A stretch of 5,002 nt of DNA. It comes from Sphingobacteriia bacterium. Its GTDB lineage: Bacteria > Bacteroidota > Bacteroidia > NS11-12g > UBA955. Positions 1 to 5,002 of the stretch are shown in pieces; within the stretch, counting starts at the first letter, position 1, and every line of letters begins with the position of its first letter. The DNA is taken from assembly GCA_021151535.1 (NCBI GenBank), contig JAGKXC010000135.1, forward strand, positions 1 to 5,002, given 5' to 3'. A model generated the notes under the pieces. That model was not told the origin of the DNA. It made no database searches and was given only the letters and a program-made list of their open reading frames with translations. A program made the translations under genes and the position numbers.

Positions 1-351
1 GGCGATGTTGATGGTAAGGATATTGTTTTGATTGATGATATCATTGATACCGGCGGAACTTTGTGCAAAGCTGCTGCTATGCTAACTGAAAAAGGTGCAA
101 AAAGTGTAAGAGCCTTATGCTGTCACCCAGTTTTAAGTGGCAAGGCGTATGAGAATATCGACAATTCAGTGCTAACTGAGTTGGTTGTTACTGATACGAT
201 TCCTTTGAAGAGCCATTCAGATAAAATTAAGGTATTATCAGTTGCTCCATTATTTGCTAGAGCGATCAGAAATGTTCACGAAAACGGAAGTATTAGCTCT
301 TTGTTTAAGCAAGTAGTTGCCAGTCAAACGAACATTGATTTCAATAAATAA
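1..351 (+). CDS. prs: Ribose-phosphate pyrophosphokinase (PRPP synthetase), C-terminal part
   Basis: The gene is cut by the left edge of the window; the last 116 residues and the TAA stop are present, against about 310 residues for a full enzyme. The enzyme transfers pyrophosphate from ATP to ribose-5-phosphate to make PRPP, the cytoplasmic precursor for purines, pyrimidines, NAD, histidine and tryptophan. The visible part opens with the PRPP-binding loop of the type I phosphoribosyltransferase fold, VLIDDIIDTGGT, at visible residues 9-20, where the two Asp and the TGGT turn bind ribose-5-phosphate. It continues with the conserved CCHPVLSGKA segment and ends with the family's typical tail around IRNVHENGSISSLF. 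The missing N-terminal part would hold the ATP-binding flexible loop. rplY follows 21 nt later in the same direction, so the two are probably co-transcribed. The upstream promoter lies outside the window. Identification is very secure. Confidence 0.97.
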   Translation, partial: GDVDGKDIVLIDDIIDTGGTLCKAAAMLTEKGAKSVRALCCHPVLSGKAYENIDNSVLTELVVTDTIPLKSHSDKIKVLSVAPLFARAIRNVHENGSISSLFKQVVASQTNIDFNK

Positions 352-372
352 GATTATAAGATAAATAAGAAT

Positions 373-951
373 ATGAAGACCATTTTATTAAAAGGCGAAC
401 ACAGAAGTGAAGTAGGTTCACGTACTTCTAAAGGTTTGCGTAACGAAGGTAAAGTACCTTGCGTTCTTTACGGTACTGGTGGCGAGAACGTTCACTTTGC
501 AGTTTATCAAGCAGATTTCAAAAACTTGGTTTATACTCCTAACGTGTATAAGGTAAGAATCGATGTAAACGGAAAATCTTATGATGCTGTTTTACAAGAT
601 ATCCAGTTTCACCCAGTTTCTGATGTGATTTTGCATTGCGATTTCTTGGCAGTTGATGCTTCTAAGAAAGTTGTTATGGAAATTCCAATTAGAGTTGTTG
701 GTAATTCTCCTGGAGTAAGAGCAGGTGGTAAGATGGTTAAGAAAATTAACCGTTTGCGTGTGCGTGGTTTGATCCAAAACTTACCTGATTATATTGATGT
801 AAGCATCGATAATTTGGAAATTGGACAAAGTGCTAAAGTTGCTAACGTAACAGTTGAAGGATTCGAAATTTTGGATGCTCCTGCTAACGCTATTGTAACT
901 ATTAAGACAACCCGTGCGTTGATGCAAGCTGCTGCTGAAGCTCGTAAATAA
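373..951 (+). CDS. rplY: 50S ribosomal protein L25, long form (general stress protein Ctc type)
   Basis: This is a complete 192-residue protein of the long L25 (TL5/Ctc) type, which binds 5S rRNA in the large ribosomal subunit. The N-terminal L25 domain covers about residues 1-92 and carries the signature GSRTSKGLRNEGKVPCVLYG at residues 15-34, the basic loop and turn that contact 5S rRNA. The C-terminal beta domain (about 95-180) contains the typical GVRAGGKM segment and ends in a short Ala-rich, charged tail. Length fits the two-domain form rather than the short 94-residue E. coli form. The ATG at 373 is chosen because it lies directly before the conserved domain; the leader is A/T-rich with no Shine-Dalgarno, as is usual in Bacteroidota. 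No TAnnTTTG promoter is seen in the 21 nt after prs, so transcription likely comes from upstream. A strong terminator follows 20 nt after the stop. Confidence 0.97.
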   Translation: MKTILLKGEHRSEVGSRTSKGLRNEGKVPCVLYGTGGENVHFAVYQADFKNLVYTPNVYKVRIDVNGKSYDAVLQDIQFHPVSDVILHCDFLAVDASKKVVMEIPIRVVGNSPGVRAGGKMVKKINRLRVRGLIQNLPDYIDVSIDNLEIGQSAKVANVTVEGFEILDAPANAIVTIKTTRALMQAAAEARK

Positions 952-971
952 GACTAAAACAATTATTCATA

Positions 972-1001
972 AAAAAACCCCAGATTTATCTGGGGTTTTT
1001 T
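972..1001. terminator. Bidirectional intrinsic terminator between rplY and sodA
   Basis: A perfect 7-bp core stem, CCCCAGA (978-984) with TCTGGGG (989-995), closes a TTTA loop. It is flanked by an A run on the left and a T run on the right, which extend the pairing by 6 A-T pairs. Read on the plus strand, the hairpin is followed by a run of T and can end the prs-rplY transcript. Read on the minus strand, the A run becomes a U run and can end the sodA transcript. The position between two convergent genes fits this double role. Confidence 0.92.
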
Positions 1002-1043
1002 GTTTTAATACAGTTTTATTTGGTTGCTATAAAGCAAACAATT

Positions 1044-1649
1044 TTATTTTGTAGCAGCAGCAAATAAAGCTGACACCGCTTCCCAATTAACTACATTCCA
1101 AAATGCACCGATATAATCAGGTCTTCTGTTTTGGTAGTTTAAATAGTAGGCGTGTTCCCAAACGTCTAAGCCTAAAATTGGAGTACCTTTTACATCTGCG
1201 ATATCCATTAATGGATTGTCTTGGTTAGGCGTTGAAGTAACAACTAATTTGCCGTCTTGTACAATTAACCAAGCCCAGCCAGAACCAAAACGAGTAGCTC
1301 CTGCTGCGTTGAATTGTTCCTTCAATGCTGCAAAACTGCCGAAACTTGCGTTGATAGCATCTTTTAAAGCACCAGTTGGTTCGCCACCTGCGTTAGGGCC
1401 CATGATGTTCCAGAAAAAGGTGTGGTTCCAATGTCCACCGCCATTATTACGAACAGCCATGCTGTGCTTACTAATGTTTGCGATGATCTCTTCTAAACTC
1501 TTACCTTCCAATTCTGTGCCTTTGATGGCATTGTTCAAGTTGTTAACGTATGCTTGGTGATGCTTTGAATGGTGGATTTCCATTGTTCTTGCATCGATGT
1601 GTGGTTCTAATGCGTTGTACGCATAAGGAAGTGGTGCTAATTCAAACAT
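1044..1649 (-). CDS. sodA: Superoxide dismutase, Fe/Mn family with Mn-type residues
   Basis: This complete 201-residue enzyme converts superoxide to hydrogen peroxide and oxygen. By alignment with E. coli SodA from memory, the four metal ligands are His26 (in MEIHHSKHHQAYVNN), His76 (in WNHTFFW), Asp162 and His166 (in LDVWEHAYYL). Residues that separate Mn from Fe enzymes point to the Mn type: Gly72 sits where Fe enzymes have an active-site Gln, and the Gln is instead at 143 in TPNQDNPL. Some Bacteroidota members of the family work with either metal, so cambialistic use is possible. There is no signal peptide, so the enzyme is cytoplasmic. Start ATG (1647-1649) is right before the conserved LAPLPYAYNALEPHID segment. 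It has its own consensus promoter 23 nt upstream, stands alone as a single-gene unit and converges on rplY. Confidence 0.97.
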   Translation of the reverse strand: MFELAPLPYAYNALEPHIDARTMEIHHSKHHQAYVNNLNNAIKGTELEGKSLEEIIANISKHSMAVRNNGGGHWNHTFFWNIMGPNAGGEPTGALKDAINASFGSFAALKEQFNAAGATRFGSGWAWLIVQDGKLVVTSTPNQDNPLMDIADVKGTPILGLDVWEHAYYLNYQNRRPDYIGAFWNVVNWEAVSALFAAATK

Positions 1650-1672
1650 AACTTTAAGATTTATTGATACAA

Positions 1673-1703
1673 CAAAGTTAACTCAAAGGGGTTTGTTTTC
1701 AAA
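1673..1703 (-). promoter_or_regulatory. Consensus Bacteroidota promoter of sodA
   Basis: On the minus strand the sequence reads TTTG (plus 1700-1703), 19 bp, then TAACTTTG (plus 1673-1680). This matches the known Bacteroidota primary-sigma consensus, TTTG at -33 and TAnnTTTG at -7, at every defined base and with a normal spacer. The start codon lies 23 nt beyond the -7 box, so the untranslated leader should be about 15-20 nt. No operator for an oxidative-stress regulator such as OxyR could be recognised. Confidence 0.82.
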
Positions 1704-1759
1704 TGAAGAAAATAATTAACCTTTCAGTATGATATTTGCCACAGGTATATTACCTCAAA

Positions 1760-2440
1760 ATGCAGATTTTTCAGTCTATAATATCTTTTTTTAGCATCAT
1801 TTCAGCTATTACTCCCAACTTAGAATTGGTTGCTGCATTGCTTTCTCTATGGTGCGTTTGGCTGGCTGCAAAGAATAATATCCTCAATTGGCCTGTTGCT
1901 ATGCTTGGCTCAATTGGTTATATTTTTGTATTTACCTCAGTAAAGTTGTACTCTGATGCGATGCTAAACACAATATTTTTGGCATTTCAAGCATATGGCT
2001 GGTACGCATGGAACAAAGAGAATAAATCCAAAGTGAATGGTTCAGAAACCGCCCTTTCGGTTTCTGTATTGAAGCCAAAATTGGGAGTGGGTTTGTTCGC
2101 TATCGCCCTAATAATCTATTATCCTTGGATAATATTCATATCACAATGGCTGCCTAATCAACATTGGATTTTGCTCGGATATTCCGTGCAATTTCATGCG
2201 CCGATGATGCCGTATTTAGATGCAGCGATGATGTTTGTAAGCTTGATAGCGTTGTACTTGCAATCCAAAAGAATCCTTTTTCATTGGTATTTATGGATCC
2301 TAGTAGATTTGGTATATGTTCCCATTTACATCAAAAGCGAGACCTATTACACTGCTATTTTATACGCCATTTATATCCCTATGGCCATTGCAGGTTTAAA
2401 GCTTTGGAAAGCGCAGTTGCGGCCTGATAGTCGCGTTTAA
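1760..2440 (+). CDS. pnuC: PnuC-family vitamin/nucleoside transporter (nicotinamide riboside or related)
   Basis: This 226-residue integral membrane protein has about seven hydrophobic segments. PnuC proteins are facilitators that move nicotinamide riboside, and in some branches thiamine (PnuT) or riboflavin (PnuX), across the inner membrane. Family hallmarks are the Trp-rich core at residues 44-84 (NWPVAMLGSIGY, then KLYSDAMLN, then QAYGWYAW) and a C-terminal half with YLDAAMM (162-168), HWYLWILVD (185-193) and a final GLKLWK (202-207). Substrate cannot be read from the sequence. Many Bacteroidota homologues sit with a TonB receptor and thiamine pyrophosphokinase under a TPP riboswitch; none of these is next to this gene, which weakly favours nicotinamide riboside. 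The ATG at 1760 is preferred over an in-frame TTG at 1736 because the eight extra residues are not hydrophobic-core sequence. A partial -7 match (GATATTTG, 1731-1738) lies upstream but lacks a spaced TTTG. It is divergent from sodA. Confidence 0.9.
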   Translation: MQIFQSIISFFSIISAITPNLELVAALLSLWCVWLAAKNNILNWPVAMLGSIGYIFVFTSVKLYSDAMLNTIFLAFQAYGWYAWNKENKSKVNGSETALSVSVLKPKLGVGLFAIALIIYYPWIIFISQWLPNQHWILLGYSVQFHAPMMPYLDAAMMFVSLIALYLQSKRILFHWYLWILVDLVYVPIYIKSETYYTAILYAIYIPMAIAGLKLWKAQLRPDSRV

Positions 2441-2444
2441 ATTG

Positions 2445-2466
2445 AAAAAATTCCCTTATTCGGGAA
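2445..2466 (-). terminator. Possible intrinsic terminator of the M16 peptidase gene, overlapping its stop codon
   Basis: On the minus strand, TTCCC (plus 2462-2466) pairs with GGGAA (plus 2451-2455) around a 6-nt loop and is followed directly by six T (plus 2445-2450). The loop contains the peptidase's TAA stop codon. The stem is only 5 bp with three G-C pairs, which is short for an efficient terminator, so the call is tentative. It sits in the 15-bp gap between the convergent pnuC and peptidase genes, where a terminator would be expected. Confidence 0.4.
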
Positions 2467-3763
2467 GGTACAGCAACGAGGAGAAGTTGTCTTTTTGAAA
2501 AATTGCCTTGGCAGATGCTTGAATTTCATCGGCGGTAATTTCTTTTATTCGGGCGATAGCTTCTTCGATGGTTGTGATTCTATCGTGTTTCACTAAGCTC
2601 TGGCCCATATGAATCATTAGGCCCGGCCTATTTTCGTTTGAAACGATAAGTTGACCAACATATTGATTTTTAGCGCGCGATAATTGAACTGAGCCAAGTA
2701 TGTTTTGGTTGAGTTTTTCTAATTCTTTGTAGATCAAATCAACTGATTTTTGTAGATATTTGGGTTCACTGCCCACGAAACAATGGAACAAGCCAGTTTC
2801 TTCAAAGGTGGCATAGCCGCTTTCTACATTGTAGGTATATCCATATTTTTCTCTGATTGCCAAATTTAATCGGCTGTTCATGGATGGGCCGCCCAGCAAG
2901 TGGTTGAGCAAGGAGAACGACCATCTGTTTTTATCGTTGGAAGAGTAGGCGTAATTGCCAATGATGGCGTATGCTTGATTGAAATCCGTTTTTTTGGTTT
3001 GGTGGAAAACAGGCACTGATTGAAATGCTTTGGATGTTTTCTCAACCCCTTGCTGGGCGGCCTTTGATTGTTTGGCCTCCTCGATGCTTAGGTTTTGCGT
3101 GTGACTAACAATCACCGTTTGATTGGGCAGAAATTGATTAAGGCCTTTTAAAATACGCTCAATTGAAATATTGCCAATTACAGACAATACCATATTCTGA
3201 GGCTGATAATGTTTATTTACAAAAGCTTTTAAATCTGATTGTTGTACAGATTCAACAGATTGGGGTGTACCCAAGATATTATGAGCCAGTGGGTGACCTT
3301 CAAAGATCATTTCTTGAAATTCATCATATATGTTTTCTTCAGGCGTGTCTAAGTACATGTTAATTTCATCGAGTATTACCTTTTTTTCTTTTTCTAATTC
3401 AGGAATAGGAAAGGTAGATCTAAAAATCACATCGCATAATATATCAATGAGTTTGATATAATTATTTGAAGTACTTGTTCCATAAATGGTAGTAAGTTCC
3501 TTTGTAGTAAAAGCATTGATCTCTCCCCCAACACTTTCCATGGAATTTAATACATGGATAGTTTTTCTTTTTTCAGTGCCTTTAAAAAGCATATGCTCGA
3601 GGCAATGTGCTAGACCGGGGATATTTTCATCGTTTTTGCTACCCGTATTTATAGTGAAACCAGCATGAAACAATCGAGTACCGCTTACTTTTAAGTAAGC
3701 AATTCTCAATCCATTCGATAAAGTGATGATTTCAAATGCCGATTGGCGGTTTTGTCTTGTCAT
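2456..3763 (-). CDS. M16-family zinc peptidase (processing-peptidase-like, M16B)
   Basis: This is a 435-residue zinc metallopeptidase of the pitrilysin/mitochondrial processing peptidase family. The inverted zinc motif HCLEH is at residues 53-57 (His53 and His57 bind zinc, Glu56 is the catalytic base). The third ligand is Glu133 in LDEINMYLDTPEEN, with the usual spacing of about 76 residues. The second, non-catalytic half carries the conserved GGPSMNSRLNLAIREKYGYT region at 291-310, with Arg304 and Tyr311 as the likely substrate-binding pair. No signal peptide is seen, so it is probably cytoplasmic. Its substrate is unknown; the family cleaves peptides and small proteins inside a clamshell chamber. 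The start is taken as the ATG at 3761-3763: the frame stays open 36 codons further, but that stretch runs into the divergent nrnA gene and does not resemble the family. No inactive partner gene is adjacent. The segment around residues 219-260 linking the halves looks long and low in conservation. Confidence 0.93.
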   Translation of the reverse strand: MTRQNRQSAFEIITLSNGLRIAYLKVSGTRLFHAGFTINTGSKNDENIPGLAHCLEHMLFKGTEKRKTIHVLNSMESVGGEINAFTTKELTTIYGTSTSNNYIKLIDILCDVIFRSTFPIPELEKEKKVILDEINMYLDTPEENIYDEFQEMIFEGHPLAHNILGTPQSVESVQQSDLKAFVNKHYQPQNMVLSVIGNISIERILKGLNQFLPNQTVIVSHTQNLSIEEAKQSKAAQQGVEKTSKAFQSVPVFHQTKKTDFNQAYAIIGNYAYSSNDKNRWSFSLLNHLLGGPSMNSRLNLAIREKYGYTYNVESGYATFEETGLFHCFVGSEPKYLQKSVDLIYKELEKLNQNILGSVQLSRAKNQYVGQLIVSNENRPGLMIHMGQSLVKHDRITTIEEAIARIKEITADEIQASAKAIFQKDNFSSLLYLPE

Positions 3764-3770
3764 GTTTACA

Positions 3771-3800
3771 CAAAAATACCTCGTATTATCTGTATTTTTG
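3771..3800. promoter_or_regulatory. Inverted repeat carrying two divergent -7 promoter boxes
   Basis: A perfect 9-bp inverted repeat, CAAAAATAC (3771-3779) and GTATTTTTG (3792-3800), is separated by 12 bp in the 44-bp gap between the peptidase and nrnA start codons. Each arm contains TATTTTTG in the direction of its gene, a full match to the Bacteroidota -7 consensus TAnnTTTG. Each box ends exactly 7 nt before its start codon (3763 on the minus strand, 3808 on the plus strand). No TTTG at -33 with a normal spacer is visible for either direction; the closest on the plus strand is TTTA (3765-3768) with a 24-bp spacer. If used, both transcripts would have almost no leader. The repeat could also be a regulator binding site. 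Confidence 0.5.
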
Positions 3801-3807
3801 CATAGGC

Positions 3808-4350
3808 ATGTTAACGAATAATACAGAAGAACTGGTTCACGGAATACAAAACGGCAAGTATAAGAGTGCAATTATAACTACGCATCATAAACCCGATGGT
3901 GATGCCATGGGGTCTAGCTTGGGTTTGTATCATTTTTTGAAAAAATTTGTTCAGCATGTTCAAGTAGTTACTCCTACTGATTATGCCGAAAATTTATTTT
4001 GGTTGCCAGGTAATTCTACAGTTTTGGATTGGGAAAAAGAACAGTCACAAGGTGAGGAATTACTCAAAAATGCCGATTTGATTTTTTGCTTGGATTTTAA
4101 TCGTTTGAGTAGAATCAACAATATGGGTGAAGTGGTAAGACAAACTGCTGCCCAAAAAGTGATGATAGACCATCATTTAGAGCCAGAAGAATTTTCAGAT
4201 TTTACCTATTGGAATCCTATTGCAAGCAGCACCTGCGAATTGGTTTATCGTTGGATTGAACATTATTTTGGCTCTACTGAAATTTCCAAAGATGTTGCTA
4301 CATGTTTGTACACAAAATGGAAATTATTCCCGAATGCAGAACTGCTTTGA
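3808..4350 (+). pseudogene. nrnA: DHH-family phosphoesterase (NrnA-like nanoRNase/pAp phosphatase), N-terminal fragment of a broken gene
   Basis: This 180-residue frame matches the DHH domain of NrnA-type enzymes, which degrade 2-5 nt RNA and dephosphorylate pAp in the cytoplasm using Mn2+. Visible metal-site motifs are HHKPDGDAMGSS (residues 26-37), Asp96 in FCLDFN, the DHH triad (121-123) and the SST turn (140-142). Homology holds up to KDVATCLYT (161-169). A normal protein would continue with G-I/V-x-x-D-T/S-G-x-F, whose Asp is also a metal ligand. Here the frame instead enters the coding sequence of the C-terminal domain out of frame, adds 11 unrelated residues and stops. The 3' end overlaps the second fragment. 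An ATG at 3736 is in frame, but 3808 gives the family's usual N-terminus and lies just after the -7 box. Active enzyme is unlikely. Confidence 0.85.
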
Positions 4351-4661
4351 TTTATTTGAATGCAGAAGAATTGAAAAGATTTGAAGTAAGAACGGGTGAT
4401 ACAGAAGGATTGGTGAATTTTGGTTTGGGGATCAAAAACATCGTTTTCAGTGTTTTGATAATAGATCGTACCGAAAGAGTAAAAATGAGTTTCCGTTCTA
4501 AAGGCGATTTCGCAGCTAATGAATTTGCAGGAAAGTATTTCCAAGGTGGCGGACATAAAAATGCTTCTGGCGGACAAAGTGAAGATACTTTAGAGAATAC
4601 AGTAGCTTTGTTTAAAGAGAAAATTCAATTGTATAAAGATCAATTACAACAAGTTAAATAA
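4302..4661 (+). pseudogene. nrnA: NrnA-like phosphoesterase, C-terminal DHHA1 fragment of the same broken gene
   Basis: This frame (119 residues if read from the ATG at 4302; the homologous part starts at about the ATG at 4317) is the substrate-binding DHHA1 domain. It shows MEIIPECRTALIYL, the TGDTEGLVNFGLGI segment (31-44), FRSKGDFAANEFAG and the diagnostic GGGHKNASGG motif (82-91), followed by a charged C-terminal helix. It lies in a different frame from the upstream DHH fragment. The residues that should join the two are absent: the whole locus (3808-4661, 854 nt) is about 55-65 codons shorter than my recollection of family length. The frame offset means that a simple deletion would be 3k+1 nt. 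The junction is near 4309-4317, inside a small palindrome TTTGT-AC-ACAAA (4305-4316). The domain itself shows no decay, so the break is recent or an assembly artefact. Whether it is translated alone is unknown. Confidence 0.83.
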
Positions 4662-5002
4662 ATGAAAAGTTGTTCTATGAAAAACACAGGTACGAAGTTT
4701 ACATGGTTTTTTGTGTTTGTTATCGCCCTGCAATTTGTTGCTTGTGGCAAAACATATAAAACCCAATCTGGAAGCGAATATCGATTTGTAGAAGGCAAGC
4801 CGTTGGATAGTATGTTAGGTCCGAATTACATGGTACTGATGAAACACATGATTTTGGGTCCAGATGGCGATACCATTCAAAATACATTTGCAATTGATTC
4901 GATGGAAGAAAGGCCTTATCCGGTGCAAGCGGGTACGGATGTGAGAGAAGTAATTCAAAAAATGAGTGAAGGTTCTGTGGTGGAATTGTATGTGCCAACT
5001 GA
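4662..5002 (+). CDS. Predicted lipoprotein, FKBP-type peptidyl-prolyl isomerase-like, N-terminal part
   Basis: This frame is open from the ATG at 4662 to the right edge (113 codons plus 2 nt). It begins with a lipoprotein signal: basic N-terminus, hydrophobic stretch FVFVIALQFVA and Cys28 as the probable lipidation site (lipobox FVAC, with Phe where Leu is usual). The mature protein should be anchored to an envelope membrane. The later part shows DGDTIQNTF, then GTDVREVIQKMSEGSVVELYVP. This resembles the FKBP fold, in which a G-x-x-V-I-x-G-x-x-E-x-L-x-x-M-x-x-G-x core precedes a Y/I-P-x-x-LAYG motif; that motif would lie beyond the edge. The role would be prolyl isomerisation or chaperoning in the envelope. 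A second ATG at 4677 could be the true start. The 4662 ATG abuts the nrnA stop (TAAATG), suggesting translational coupling. Lipoprotein is fairly sure; FKBP assignment is moderate. Confidence 0.7.
   Translation, partial: MKSCSMKNTGTKFTWFFVFVIALQFVACGKTYKTQSGSEYRFVEGKPLDSMLGPNYMVLMKHMILGPDGDTIQNTFAIDSMEERPYPVQAGTDVREVIQKMSEGSVVELYVPT

Noticed and set aside
1019..1042. Imperfect hairpin (TTTGGTTGC / GCAAACAA around TATAAA) just after the sodA stop codon
   Set aside because: It has an internal mismatch, few G-C pairs and no T run on the minus strand; the strong hairpin at 972-1001 already explains termination.
1216..1560. Open frame of 114 codons on the plus strand within sodA
   Set aside because: It is a shadow of the highly conserved sodA reading frame, with no family-like sequence.
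1731..1738. GATATTTG as a -7 box for pnuC
   Set aside because: One mismatch to TAnnTTTG, and the nearest upstream TTTG is 35 bp away, outside the accepted spacer range. Kept only as a remark in the pnuC entry.
1650..1759. Possible riboswitch (TPP or NAD-type) in the pnuC leader
   Set aside because: No conserved riboswitch core was recognisable, and the 110 bp also has to hold the sodA promoter, leaving little room for a structured leader.
2164..2427. Second open frame inside pnuC on the same strand
   Set aside because: Its product is Cys/His-rich nonsense, while the overlapping frame encodes the conserved C-terminal half of PnuC.
3736..3807. Longer nrnA start at the ATG at 3736
   Set aside because: It would overlap the peptidase start and bypass the divergent -7 box; 24 residues before the HHKPDGDA motif from the 3808 start is the usual distance.
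3764..3871. N-terminal extension of the M16 peptidase (36 extra codons in frame)
   Set aside because: The stretch lies inside the divergent nrnA coding region and promoter, does not resemble the family, and the ATG at 3763 gives the normal N-terminus.
4720..4998. Open frame of about 92 codons on the minus strand
   Set aside because: It is antisense to the lipoprotein gene, shows no recognisable motif, and the plus-strand frame has a signal peptide and domain pattern.

Overview
The window looks like ordinary chromosomal DNA from a member of the Bacteroidota, probably near the Chitinophagales. This placement is inferred from protein style, gene order and promoter type; there is no rRNA marker here. 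The upstream region of sodA carries a textbook Bacteroidota promoter (TTTG, 19 bp, TAACTTTG). Start codons lack Shine-Dalgarno sequences and sit in A/T-rich leaders. The DNA is AT-rich throughout, and no mobile element, CRISPR array, tRNA or rRNA is visible.

Layout. Positions 1-951 hold the 3' end of prs (PRPP synthetase) and complete rplY (ribosomal protein L25), co-directional and 21 nt apart, a core-metabolism and translation pair. A strong hairpin at 972-1001 can end transcription from both sides. sodA (superoxide dismutase with Mn-type residues) follows on the minus strand, convergent with rplY and transcribed from its own consensus promoter. pnuC (vitamin or nucleoside membrane transporter) runs divergently from sodA. 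It converges on a minus-strand M16 zinc peptidase gene, with only 15 bp between the two stop codons. The peptidase gene is divergent from a DHH-family phosphoesterase locus (nrnA), and the two start codons are 44 bp apart. That gap holds a 9-bp inverted repeat that places one perfect TAnnTTTG box exactly 7 nt before each start codon. A lipoprotein gene of FKBP-isomerase type begins immediately after the nrnA stop codon and runs off the window.

The main anomaly is nrnA. Its N-terminal DHH half and C-terminal DHHA1 half are both well preserved, but they lie in different reading frames and roughly 55-65 residues between them are absent, including the region expected to carry the last metal-binding Asp. 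This is either a recent pseudogene (deletion of 3k+1 nt) or an assembly error. The other genes look intact and housekeeping in nature. I see no sign of a novel defence, secretion or mobile system.
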